Shown here one piece after another: positions 9,001 to 16,163 of a DNA stretch of 55,464 nt (positions are counted from its first letter, which is position 1; each line of letters begins with the position of its first letter). Source of the DNA: an uncultured Eubacterium sp. GTDB taxonomy: Bacteria; Bacillota; Clostridia; Lachnospirales; Lachnospiraceae. The position numbers were made by a program, and so were the translations under genes. The notes under the pieces are model-generated. The model did no database searches. It saw only the letters and a program-made list of their open reading frames with translations, and was not told where the DNA came from. The stretch covers positions 1 through 55,464 of the forward strand of contig CAJTMV010000025.1 in assembly GCA_910577225.1 (NCBI GenBank), in the 5' to 3' direction.

Positions 9001-9040
9001 AAAAATGCTTCTATTCGATGTGAAGATAGGAGCATTTTTT
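9001..9040 (+). terminator. Terminator after spoIVB
   Basis: Inverted repeat AAAAATGCTTCTAT / ATAGGAGCATTTTTT around a short loop, ending in a T-run. It is well placed to end the ispA-spoIVB operon 28 bp after the stop. Confidence 0.8.
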
Positions 9041-9112
9041 GTACTGCTATTTAGTGTGGATGGAAATAAAAGGATGTTGATTTTTATGAAAAAAGTTTAA
9101 AGTTTTAGGTAC

Positions 9113-9140
9113 TGCATTTTTTGTCAACTTTTGGTATAAT
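9113..9140 (+). promoter_or_regulatory. Probable promoter of the HD-Hsp90 gene
   Basis: A perfect TATAAT lies at 9135-9140 preceded by TGG, giving an extended -10 (TGnTATAAT). The -35 region (TGCATT) is poor. It lies 54 bp before the ATG of the island's first gene, behind a GGGAGAG ribosome site. Confidence 0.55.
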
Positions 9141-9194
9141 GAAAGTAGTTGAAAAATTGAAAAATCTTATTTTTAAACAAGGGAGAGAAAAATA

Positions 9195-12100
9195 ATGGTA
9201 GAAAAGTTAAGTAATAAAGCTGAATTATATGCAGAAAAAGCAGAAAATTTGAGGATTTTTAGTGGCTTAAAGTTATTGCATATAAAAAAGCAAGTTGAAA
9301 AATTATTATCACATATTGGAGATTATGGTTTTTTTACTGAATATACAAAACATGATATTTCACATATTGAGGAAATGTTAAAGCTGATCGAGTGGATTAT
9401 TCCAGAACATACGCAGAGTGTAATGACTCCGGCAGAATGGATGATGCTCGTACTTTCTGTTTATTTTCATGATATGGGAATGTTAATTACAAAAGATGAG
9501 TTTGGAAATAGAGATACATCTGCGTTCTCTGATTACAAAAAGAGTGTATATGACCTCGATTATGGCAGAGATTATTATTTAAAAGCACATAGTTTGGGTA
9601 AAGATGAAGATATATTTTTATATCAGGAATATGTGAGAAAAAATCATGCTAAAAGAATTAAAATGTGGATATCTGGAGAGGTTGAAGGAAATACAAGTTT
9701 AGTGAAAGAAATTCAAAGTTTATTTAATCCGATGGACAATTTGTTCAAACAAGATTTAGCTATGATTTGTGAGAGCCATCATTTAAATAACCTTCAGGAT
9801 TATTCTATTTATGATACTAATAAATGTTATGAATCAGCGGATGACGCAAAAGTGAATCTTCAATATATAGCTGTAGTTTTAAGAACTGCGGATTTGTTGC
9901 ATATTACAATGGATAGAACACCAATTATAGAATATAATGTGTTTTGCCCAACCGACCCGATTAGTGTTCTTGAATGGCAAAAACAAATGGCTATCCGTGC
10001 AGTAAAACCGATGGAAATGAGAGATGATGAGAAGAATATAGATAAAAGCCGTCAGAGTGAAAAAATATCAATTACTGCTTATTTTGAGAGGGCAAACCAG
10101 GCAGAAGCTTTTTTTGCTTTAATGGATTATTTAAGATATGTGAAACAAGAATTGAAGTATTGTTATGAAATAATTCAAGACGCAACGAAAAAGGAAGGAA
10201 CAGGTGATTATTTATTTCCATGGAAAGATATTGATGATTCTAAAATCGTTACAAAAAATTTTAGCAAAAAATTGTTGAGTTTTACACTTGATCAAAATAG
10301 CATATTGCAGTTGTTGGTTGGCCACACCTTATACAATGATAGTTCAGTAGTGCTTAGAGAACTTGTTCAAAATGGCTTAGATGCTGTCAAACTGCAAAAT
10401 GAAATAGAAAGAAGAGATAAAAAAGAAATTACTAATGGTAAAATAATAGTTACTTGGAATGAATTTGATCGAATTTTGACATTTGAAGATAATGGAACTG
10501 GAATGACGGTAGATGATATAGAAAATTATCTACTTAAAGTTGGAACATCGAAATATAGCAGTCCCAATTTTAGAGAAAAGCATCCTGATTTTGTTTCAAT
10601 AAGTAGATTTGGGATTGGTATTTTAACTTGCTTTCTTGTAGCTAATGACATTGAAATTATGACTTGTGCGAGTGAGAATAATGAGGCGAATAGCATAGTT
10701 TTTAGGAATGTTGATGGGAAATATCTGAGAAAGGTTTTAGATAAGAAAGAATTGCCTGGGCATATTGCAAAGCATGGAACTGCCATAAAACTGCATTTAA
10801 GAGATGACGCAGATATGCGTAATCTTGAGTATAATTTAAAAAAGTGGATCGTTTTTCCCTATTGTGAAGTAATTTTAAAAAAGGATCAGAATTCGTCAAT
10901 ACAGATAGGATATTATTCTCCAAAATCTGCATTGGAAGAATACATTTCAATTGGGCAATTAGACAATATTATAGTTAGAGAAGAAGAAGTTGATGGAATT
11001 TCAATTGCTTATGCACTGCAGTATAGAGAATATTTTCAGGAATACTCGATGGTAACTAGTTTCAGAAAAAATTATATAAAGGATGAGGAGCATTCGCCTG
11101 TACCAATAGGTATTTGTTTTGAAGGAATACGGGTTTCAAGTAATACGCCGGGATACTGTGGTGAAACCTTTTTGGTGATGATGAATAGTTGCAATAATAG
11201 GTTTGTAAAAACTGATGTGGCGCGTTCATCTGTAGAGGACAATGAAGGAAAAGATAAGATGCTAAAAATAATTTATGGGGTTTATAAAAAGTATATTGAA
11301 AATCAAATAGATAATTTCAAAAAGAAAGGACGATCGATGTCTTGGATTGCTTTCGAAACCAGATTTTTAATAAATGATTTAGTTCGCGTAAAAAGTGAAG
11401 TGGTAGGGGGATTATTAGAAAACGAAGATATAATGGAACAGGTTTTTGGTGATATAAATGCTATCTTATTTGAAGATGGAAGTGAAAGAAAACTTATATC
11501 CGCTAATGCTTTGAGGGAAAAAGATGTAATCAATATGTCAGAAAGTAATATGATAGATGCGGCAGAGCGTTTGTTAAAAGAGACTAAAAGCTCTATTTCT
11601 TTAGGTGGGTTAGTAAATACTATAACAAATGATCAAACAATAAAAAGTGATAATTTGTTGTGCGACTACGAGAAGAATAGCGTATTACACGCTATTGCTT
11701 TGAAGGGCAAAGGCATAAAAACAGTAACAGTGAACAAGACGGAAAGTAAGATAGACTTATGTTTTGAGAAGTATGTGGATAGTTGGATCAAAATACCACT
11801 TATAGATGACAATCGATATGATGAGTATGGATGTGTATATATACATAATAAAAATGAGAAAATACAGGGGGTAGATGAAGAATTGGGTGTAAAAACAAAA
11901 TTGGGAGTGTTTTTAGACAGCAATCATGAAATTACCAAGTATTTATGTGGAAAGATGCCGAAATTTGATTATAAAAAATCCAATATAGACTTTTATGCAT
12001 TGCGTTTGTTTGTTTCGCTTGTAGTTAATAAACAAAATGCATATATCCCTAGAGATAGAGGATTGGATTCTTTTGAAACATACTTTCAAAACAGGGTTGA

Positions 12101-12248
12101 GCATGGTATATTGGAAAGAGTACCGGATGATATCAGAGACGTTCTTTGGAAAAAAATTGATAGAAATGAACTTATTGCTTTGCTTATGAACCAAAAAATT
12201 GTTATATATGACTTAAATGATTGGTTGAGAAGAGAGAGGAAATGGTAA
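9195..12248 (+). CDS. HD-domain / Hsp90-type ATPase fusion protein, probable conflict or defence protein
   Basis: Protein of 1017 aa, strongly AT-rich compared with the flanking core genes. Residues about 40-330 form an HD-type metal phosphohydrolase-like domain, with KHDISH at 52-57 and FHDMG at 91-95. Residues about 370-560 are a GHKL ATPase of Hsp90/MutL type. The ATP-binding motifs are ELVQNGLDA (Glu389, Asn393, Asp396), DNGTGM (432-437), KVGTSKYS, SRFGIG (470-475) and HGTAIKL. The remaining ~450 residues resemble no domain I can name but occupy the position of the Hsp90 middle/C-terminal part. Proteins joining HD and Hsp90-like ATPases are known from bacterial conflict systems. An anti-phage or stress role is inference. 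First gene of the island after spoIVB, with its own promoter. Confidence 0.75.
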   Translation: MVEKLSNKAELYAEKAENLRIFSGLKLLHIKKQVEKLLSHIGDYGFFTEYTKHDISHIEEMLKLIEWIIPEHTQSVMTPAEWMMLVLSVYFHDMGMLITKDEFGNRDTSAFSDYKKSVYDLDYGRDYYLKAHSLGKDEDIFLYQEYVRKNHAKRIKMWISGEVEGNTSLVKEIQSLFNPMDNLFKQDLAMICESHHLNNLQDYSIYDTNKCYESADDAKVNLQYIAVVLRTADLLHITMDRTPIIEYNVFCPTDPISVLEWQKQMAIRAVKPMEMRDDEKNIDKSRQSEKISITAYFERANQAEAFFALMDYLRYVKQELKYCYEIIQDATKKEGTGDYLFPWKDIDDSKIVTKNFSKKLLSFTLDQNSILQLLVGHTLYNDSSVVLRELVQNGLDAVKLQNEIERRDKKEITNGKIIVTWNEFDRILTFEDNGTGMTVDDIENYLLKVGTSKYSSPNFREKHPDFVSISRFGIGILTCFLVANDIEIMTCASENNEANSIVFRNVDGKYLRKVLDKKELPGHIAKHGTAIKLHLRDDADMRNLEYNLKKWIVFPYCEVILKKDQNSSIQIGYYSPKSALEEYISIGQLDNIIVREEEVDGISIAYALQYREYFQEYSMVTSFRKNYIKDEEHSPVPIGICFEGIRVSSNTPGYCGETFLVMMNSCNNRFVKTDVARSSVEDNEGKDKMLKIIYGVYKKYIENQIDNFKKKGRSMSWIAFETRFLINDLVRVKSEVVGGLLENEDIMEQVFGDINAILFEDGSERKLISANALREKDVINMSESNMIDAAERLLKETKSSISLGGLVNTITNDQTIKSDNLLCDYEKNSVLHAIALKGKGIKTVTVNKTESKIDLCFEKYVDSWIKIPLIDDNRYDEYGCVYIHNKNEKIQGVDEELGVKTKLGVFLDSNHEITKYLCGKMPKFDYKKSNIDFYALRLFVSLVVNKQNAYIPRDRGLDSFETYFQNRVEHGILERVPDDIRDVLWKKIDRNELIALLMNQKIVIYDLNDWLRRERKW

Positions 12249-12500
12249 ATGGAATTGGATAAGGAGAAGTATCTGGCAGGAGGGCAGGATATTACATCTT
12301 AGGATGGAGAGCTTGTAGAACAAGAAAGGGACAGGCTGAAAAGATAAAAAACAGTAGGACAGCAGATATGAGAGAAAAGAGTCGGAGCGGGGGGGGGTGG
12401 CTGGAGGTATCTGAATCAAACCTGGAAAAAGGACTTACGAGGGATCTGCTTAGGGGTTGGTGCAGAAGGTAGTGGTCAAATCAATACGACAGTATGGAAA
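12249..12500 (+). pseudogene. Remnant of a short gene with in-frame stops and a poly-G run
   Basis: An ATG at 12249, one base after the preceding stop and behind GAGAGGAAATGG, opens a frame MELDKEKYLAGGQDITS and then hits TAG. Beyond the stop the same frame continues with protein-like, charged sequence (DGELVEQERDRLKR), two more stops, and a Gly tract encoded by nine consecutive G at about 12389-12397. It looks like a third gene once lying between the ATPase and the JAB gene. The product is not recognisable. Confidence 0.45.
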
Positions 12501-12529
12501 TCAGGACATAAAATGAGGGGATTTTGAAA

Positions 12530-13129
12530 ATGGACAGTGAAAATCTGGGACAGGCAAAAAAACGGAATGCGAAGGTATGGATTACAGAGGTTGCGATTGA
12601 AAAAGTTCCGTTTATAGAGTATAAGGGGCTGACAGAAAAGCAGAATGAGAATATTCAAAAGATTGCACAGGAAGTACTGCGTCTGTCAAGAGAACAGAAC
12701 GAAAGTAATGAAGTTGCAATTACATGTGATCTGGCAGATGAAAACATGATGGATAATTATGGAGTTGCATTTGGAGATGAAATGAGCGTTAGTGTGAATG
12801 CAGACACTCTTTCTTTCCATATACTAATGACGGCACGGGAGGCAACGGTAATTGTACTACATAACCATCCGTCAACCAAGACTTTTTCCGTAAATGATTT
12901 GAGATATTTATTTGTGTATGCTAAAATAAAAATGTTAGTAGTGGTATCAAATCAGGGAACTATTCATTATATCATGAAAGAGAAAAAATATGATCGAGAA
13001 GATGCTTTAAAATTGTTGAAGGAATGTGTTGCAGAAAATAACAAGAGTAATAATGCAGTTACAAACGCCTATAAAGCATCTGTATCTTTTCTGTCAAGGT
13101 GTAGTGAAGCTGGGTTATTTTATCGTTAG
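12530..13129 (+). CDS. JAB/MPN-domain protein (RadC-like metalloprotease fold)
   Basis: Protein of 199 aa. The JAMM-type motif HNHPS...S..D lies at residues 111-123 (His111, His113, Pro114, Ser120, Asp123), as in the RadC C-terminal domain and in JAB deubiquitinase-like proteases. A candidate upstream glutamate is in the segment GDEMSVSV. The N-terminal ~60 residues are a charged, probably helical extension. The ATG at 12530 has GAGGGG nine bases upstream; a TTG at 12524 is the alternative. It sits in the AT-rich island between the HD-Hsp90 gene and a small acidic protein. Being RadC-like does not establish DNA repair; a protease role in a conflict system is equally possible. Confidence 0.75.
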   Translation: MDSENLGQAKKRNAKVWITEVAIEKVPFIEYKGLTEKQNENIQKIAQEVLRLSREQNESNEVAITCDLADENMMDNYGVAFGDEMSVSVNADTLSFHILMTAREATVIVLHNHPSTKTFSVNDLRYLFVYAKIKMLVVVSNQGTIHYIMKEKKYDREDALKLLKECVAENNKSNNAVTNAYKASVSFLSRCSEAGLFYR

Positions 13130-13143
13130 AAGGAGGGGCCGCA

Positions 13144-13344
13144 ATGAAAAAGATGGAAAAATTTCAGGTATATCCTATGGATGACAATGCTGTGATTACG
13201 GAAGACTTTTTTTCAATGCCTTTGATTGATGGAAGTGAGGACTATGAGTATGATGAAGATGAAATGGCTAAAAGTGTGGAGAAAGCCAGGCTTGCAAGGG
13301 AGTACTGCAGGAAAATAGAAAGGGAAAAATTACTAAAGGTTTAA
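13144..13344 (+). CDS. Small acidic hypothetical protein, partner of the JAB protein
   Basis: Protein of 66 aa starting 14 bp after the JAB gene behind an excellent GAAGGAGGGG ribosome site, so it is very probably translated and co-transcribed. The centre is strongly acidic (SEDYEYDEDEMA) and the C-terminal half is a basic, likely helical segment (VEKARLAREYCRKIEREKL). No family is recognised. Small size, acidic character and tight linkage suggest a regulatory or inhibitory partner. Confidence 0.65.
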   Translation: MKKMEKFQVYPMDDNAVITEDFFSMPLIDGSEDYEYDEDEMAKSVEKARLAREYCRKIEREKLLKV

Positions 13345-13510
13345 TATACTAAATGATTTTAAATTAATTAAATGTAAGTATAACAAATTTCAAATGATGA
13401 TTGAACAAAATAAATATTATTTTTACAATATATATTTGGTATGTGTTGAGTATAAGAGTGGGTTATGGGCTTTATATAAGACGCATGAAGATTATAAATT
13501 TCCCAACAAA

Positions 13511-13627
13511 TTTCGACAGCCCAAAAGGGTTTGTCGAAAAAAATACGAAAAAAAGTGCTGTCCCTGGCTTGACACATACTTGTCCGGGAGTCCGATTGTC
13601 CAGGACGGGCATATCATCGGGGCGGTG
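13511..13627 (+). repeat. Cassette-boundary direct repeat, copy 2 (ends in the spoIVB 47-mer)
   Basis: It begins with a 27-bp imperfect palindrome at 13512-13538 (TTCGACA ... CCCAAAAGGG ... TGTCGAA), continues through AGTGCTGTCCCTGGCTTGACAC, and ends with the exact 47-bp segment of spoIVB (13581-13627). The whole unit recurs, diverged, at 15889-15993. The last base directly abuts the TA of a MITE. Open frames crossing this stretch on either strand are similar between the two copies only because the DNA is repeated. The rest of 13345-13510 is AT-rich and shows no gene. Confidence 0.8.
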
Positions 13628-13744
13628 TACTAGTGTACTGGCTCGCTGATATTTAGACTGATGAATAATTCAAATATCAAATATATTTGCTGTTTTTATA
13701 CATATACGAATTAGTTCAAATATCAATAGGCCAGCACACTAGTA
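13628..13744. mobile_element. 117-bp MITE-like element with terminal inverted repeats
   Basis: The ends are TACTAGTGTACTGGC and, inverted, TACTAGTGTGCTGGC. The similarity continues inward through GATATTT, so each arm is about 27 bp with a few mismatches. TA lies at each outer edge, consistent with the TA target duplication of IS630/Tc1-mariner transposition. There is no coding capacity. It has inserted exactly at the joint between the spoIVB-derived repeat and the truncated IS630 gene. Confidence 0.7.
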
Positions 13745-14275
13745 GAGCATGTCCCGCATTTTTGATTCAAACAGCGGGTCTCTTTTTTCACAGTAATATT
13801 TGACCTTAAAAGGCTTTATTTCAGATGCTTTCAGGATTTGCCCTACCCTTGCCTTTGTAATCGTTTCCAGGCGCGGGAACCCTGCCTGCGCCGCATGGCC
13901 CTGTATATATTGATGGAGGCTTTTCAGCGTCCACAGTTCCTGCGCGTAGCCCAGATCCGCCGGACGCAGGCAGGCGGCATTGATCATCCATGCCTTTGCA
14001 GCATCCGTAATTTCAACCGGATGCCCGCTGCGGGGCGCATCAGACAATGCTGCCTTAACGCCACCCTCAAAATATTTGCGGATACAAAGCCGTACGGTAT
14101 TAATACAAATGCCAAGCCCTTGTGAAATATCTTTATCCGTGCGGCCTTTTTCTTTTAGCAGGAGTATGCGTGAACGGTCAACCGTTTGTGCCTGGGCGGT
14201 TCGAGTCCTACAAATTTTTTGAAGGTATTGTCTGTCTGTATCTGAAAGATTTATTGTATAAGGGCGTTTTGACAT
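13739..14275 (-). pseudogene. IS630-family transposase, N-terminal half only
   Basis: A 178-residue frame starting MSKRPYTINLSD contains the two helix-turn-helix regions of IS630 transposases: DISQGLGICINTVRLCIRKYFEGG near residues 55-80, then the PRSGHP linker and the ITKARVGQILKASEIKP region. It stops at FESKMRDMLY, inside the MITE end, before the DDE catalytic domain. The C-terminal half (normally another ~170 aa) is missing, so the element cannot transpose by itself. Before the MITE arrived the frame already ran into the spoIVB-derived repeat. Confidence 0.85.
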
Positions 14276-14361
14276 AGTCTTTATCCTCCGTAAATGTGGT
14301 TTTTAACAAGACTATTATAACATATATTTTAACTATCGCATACTTATTTTATGTTCTACTA
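13745..14361 (-). mobile_element. Truncated IS630-family insertion sequence
   Basis: It contains the 5' half of the transposase gene and its promoter-side end. On the minus strand a GGAGGATAAAG ribosome site precedes the ATG, and a TATAAT-like box (GTTATAATAG) lies about 45 bp upstream. The promoter-side end of the element is near CTACTAG at 14357-14362. The opposite end has been lost at the junction with the repeat/MITE. Confidence 0.65.
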
Positions 14362-14366
14362 GAAGG

Positions 14367-14918
14367 GTGAAAAGTGAAAATTCACAAATGCTTTACAGGT
14401 TATATGAGAAATATTTTTTTACACCAGTGGATGTAGAGAATAAGGTTAAATCACAAAAAAGTTTAACAAAAGCATTTGTAGACAAATTTTTTTCTGATTT
14501 ACATCTTGATGTGCGTAATAAGGAAAAAGCTATTATAGATGCAGATATATTGGTAGAAAAATATATTTCCATTAATGGGGACAATGAAAATATATTTAAA
14601 GAAGGTAGACCAGCATATCTAATAAAAGTAACAGCAGATGATGAACTGGAACTTACCAGAATTGACACTGCTTCTTATAAAAAAGTACCGTTACAATATA
14701 CAGAAAATTTTTTCGATAGCAAGAAATCTGTTGTAAAGAGTAAAAAGTGTAATAGGTTGAATCTGATTTTTAAGCGAAAAGATGAAAGATATTTATGTGG
14801 TAATCCATTAGTTGTCCAGTTTGGAACCAATATAAATTATGGATATTTCAAAACTGTACAGTATGCAGAGGAGGATGATATACAAAATGTTTTACAAGCA
14901 ATTTTTGAAAATTACTGA
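14367..14918 (+). CDS. Hypothetical protein, first gene of a two-gene nuclease cassette
   Basis: Protein of up to 183 aa, AT-rich, with no family recognised. It is rich in Lys, Asp and aromatic residues and lacks membrane segments or a signal. Its GTG start lies only about 6 bp from the end of the truncated IS. An in-frame ATG at 14388 is an alternative, and neither has a well-spaced ribosome site, so the insertion may have replaced the original start region. It overlaps the nuclease gene by 32 bp in another frame, which argues for translational coupling and a shared job, such as the specificity or control partner of the nuclease. Confidence 0.6.
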   Translation: MKSENSQMLYRLYEKYFFTPVDVENKVKSQKSLTKAFVDKFFSDLHLDVRNKEKAIIDADILVEKYISINGDNENIFKEGRPAYLIKVTADDELELTRIDTASYKKVPLQYTENFFDSKKSVVKSKKCNRLNLIFKRKDERYLCGNPLVVQFGTNINYGYFKTVQYAEEDDIQNVLQAIFENY

Positions 14919-15735
14919 CATTTTAAATCCTGAATTTGTTGAAAATTTTGACTATTGGCTCGCAACACTGCCTGGAAATAATCAGAAAAATATTACGCCT
15001 CTGCTGTTGCAGCCAGGTATTACAGAAGATGAACTTATAAGAGCAATAGAAGAAAGGCTTAATCAGGGTGAATGCGCAGCAGTAAATTTTTCTAAAGCTG
15101 ATTCACTTTCAAATAAAAAAGAAGATATATATGAAATTTACTATAATCCAAGTGAATCAGCGTATGACAGGTTTAATGAATTAAAAGATAAACTTGATTT
15201 GGATTATGGGAAGAATACAACTGCCAAAGGGAAGGCTCTTGAAGAATTGATATTGAATATTTTTAATCAGATAAAATATGTCAGGGTAACGAATGATGTA
15301 AAGACAAAAACAAATCAATTTGATTGTACATTATTGTGTGGAATAAATACTGGATATCCATCTGTGTTTAATTATCTGGCACCTTGTTTTATTATTGAAT
15401 GTAAAAATGAACCAGATAAAAAACCTAACAATACTTATACCAATAAACTGGAAAGTATCATGGATACCAGCGACGCGCAATTTGGGATCGTATTCGGTAG
15501 AAAAAAAGCAACCAGTACATGCTTTGATATTTCAAGGGAGCATTATTTAATAAACAAAAATGCATCCAAACAAAAAATTATAGTTACCTGTTGTGATGAT
15601 GATCTAAAATATATTATAGATAAAAAGGTGAATCTATTGCAGTATATAGAATACAAAATTTTTCAGGTTACAAGTAACAGTCCTACAGCTACATACGAAA
15701 TGTTTAATAAAGATTTAAGTGTAGAGGACTTATAG
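14887..15735 (+). CDS. PD-(D/E)XK restriction-type endonuclease
   Basis: Protein of 282 aa from the ATG at 14887, chosen because GAGGAGG lies about 12 bases upstream; the frame is open further 5'. The nuclease core is visible: helix GKALEELIL with Glu119/Glu120, then QFDCTLLCG (Asp146), then a beta strand ending FIIECKNE (Glu171, Lys173). This E-D-(E)xK pattern matches Mrr/restriction-endonuclease-like PD-(D/E)XK enzymes. The DNA target is unknown. No methyltransferase lies nearby, so it is not a classical type II pair; a modification-dependent or abortive-infection nuclease is possible. It is followed by the third spoIVB-type repeat. Confidence 0.72.
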   Translation: MFYKQFLKITDILNPEFVENFDYWLATLPGNNQKNITPLLLQPGITEDELIRAIEERLNQGECAAVNFSKADSLSNKKEDIYEIYYNPSESAYDRFNELKDKLDLDYGKNTTAKGKALEELILNIFNQIKYVRVTNDVKTKTNQFDCTLLCGINTGYPSVFNYLAPCFIIECKNEPDKKPNNTYTNKLESIMDTSDAQFGIVFGRKKATSTCFDISREHYLINKNASKQKIIVTCCDDDLKYIIDKKVNLLQYIEYKIFQVTSNSPTATYEMFNKDLSVEDL

Positions 15736-15888
15736 AATATTTTTTGAATTGATACAGACAATAGATGATTTATAAGTTGTGGGTTTTGTAAAAAGTAAAT
15801 AATAACATAGAGTTAGAGTGTATAACAGGATTCTTAATTGTTATGGAAGCTATAAACTTGATTATTATGGGAATGTATTTAAAGTCAT

Positions 15889-15993
15889 TTTTCGACAGCC
15901 AGTAAAGGTTTGTCCAAAAAATATGAAAAAAAGTGTTGTCCCTAACTTGACACACTCGTGTCCGGGAATCTGATTGTCCAGGACAGGCATATC
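15889..15993 (+). repeat. Cassette-boundary direct repeat, copy 3 (diverged)
   Basis: It parallels 13511-13627: a degenerate CGACAGCC...GGTTTGTCC palindrome, AAGTGTTGTCCCTAACTTGACACAC, then 35 bp of the spoIVB segment (15959-15993) with three substitutions, all G-to-A or C-to-T. Most differences from copy 2 in the upstream part are also transitions. It closes the nuclease cassette and the AT-rich island. Between 15736 and 16163 only this repeat, a promoter and a leader hairpin are seen; there is no gene. Confidence 0.75.
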
Positions 15994-16046
15994 CAAAAAC
16001 GTCTGCCAAATGTCACGAATGGTCTCCCGTAATACCAGTTTATGGA

Positions 16047-16075
16047 TTGCAATCTCAAAGTGAATGTGCTATGCT
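16047..16075 (+). promoter_or_regulatory. Sigma-A type promoter of the FliD-like gene
   Basis: TTGCAA (16047-16052) and TATGCT (16070-16075) are separated by 17 bp, about 90 bp before the ATG. Just downstream, TAAA at 16086-16089 and GCCAAATA at 16105-16112 are separated by 15 bp. This resembles a flagellar sigma-28 promoter, with a good -35 element and a poor -10. Confidence 0.5.
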
Positions 16076-16124
16076 AATATATAACTAAAAGTTTTACGCT
16101 GACAGCCAAATATCAGATGTCAGG

Positions 16125-16146
16125 ATATGGAAGTCCATATTTTTAT
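16125..16146 (+). promoter_or_regulatory. Leader hairpin followed by T-run before the FliD-like gene
   Basis: ATATGGA-AG-TCCATAT followed by TTTTATT ends four bases before the AAGGAGTG ribosome site. It could be a small attenuator or simply protect the 5' end of the mRNA. Confidence 0.4.
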
Positions 16147-16163
16147 TCAAAGGAGTGATGACA

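Noticed and set aside
13368..13649. Three overlapping frames of 69-82 codons, one ending in the SpoIVB-like SGSPIVQDGHIIGAV
   Set aside because: The SpoIVB similarity comes from the duplicated 47-bp DNA segment. No ribosome sites are present, and the frames conflict with one another.
15770..16009. Minus-strand 79-codon frame similar to the one at 13368-13577
   Set aside because: The similarity reflects the repeated non-coding DNA. It has many aromatic residues from AT-rich sequence and no ribosome site.
8973..16163. A complete integrative element with integrase
   Set aside because: No tyrosine or serine recombinase, relaxase or replication gene was found in the island. Only the att-like repeats support mobility.
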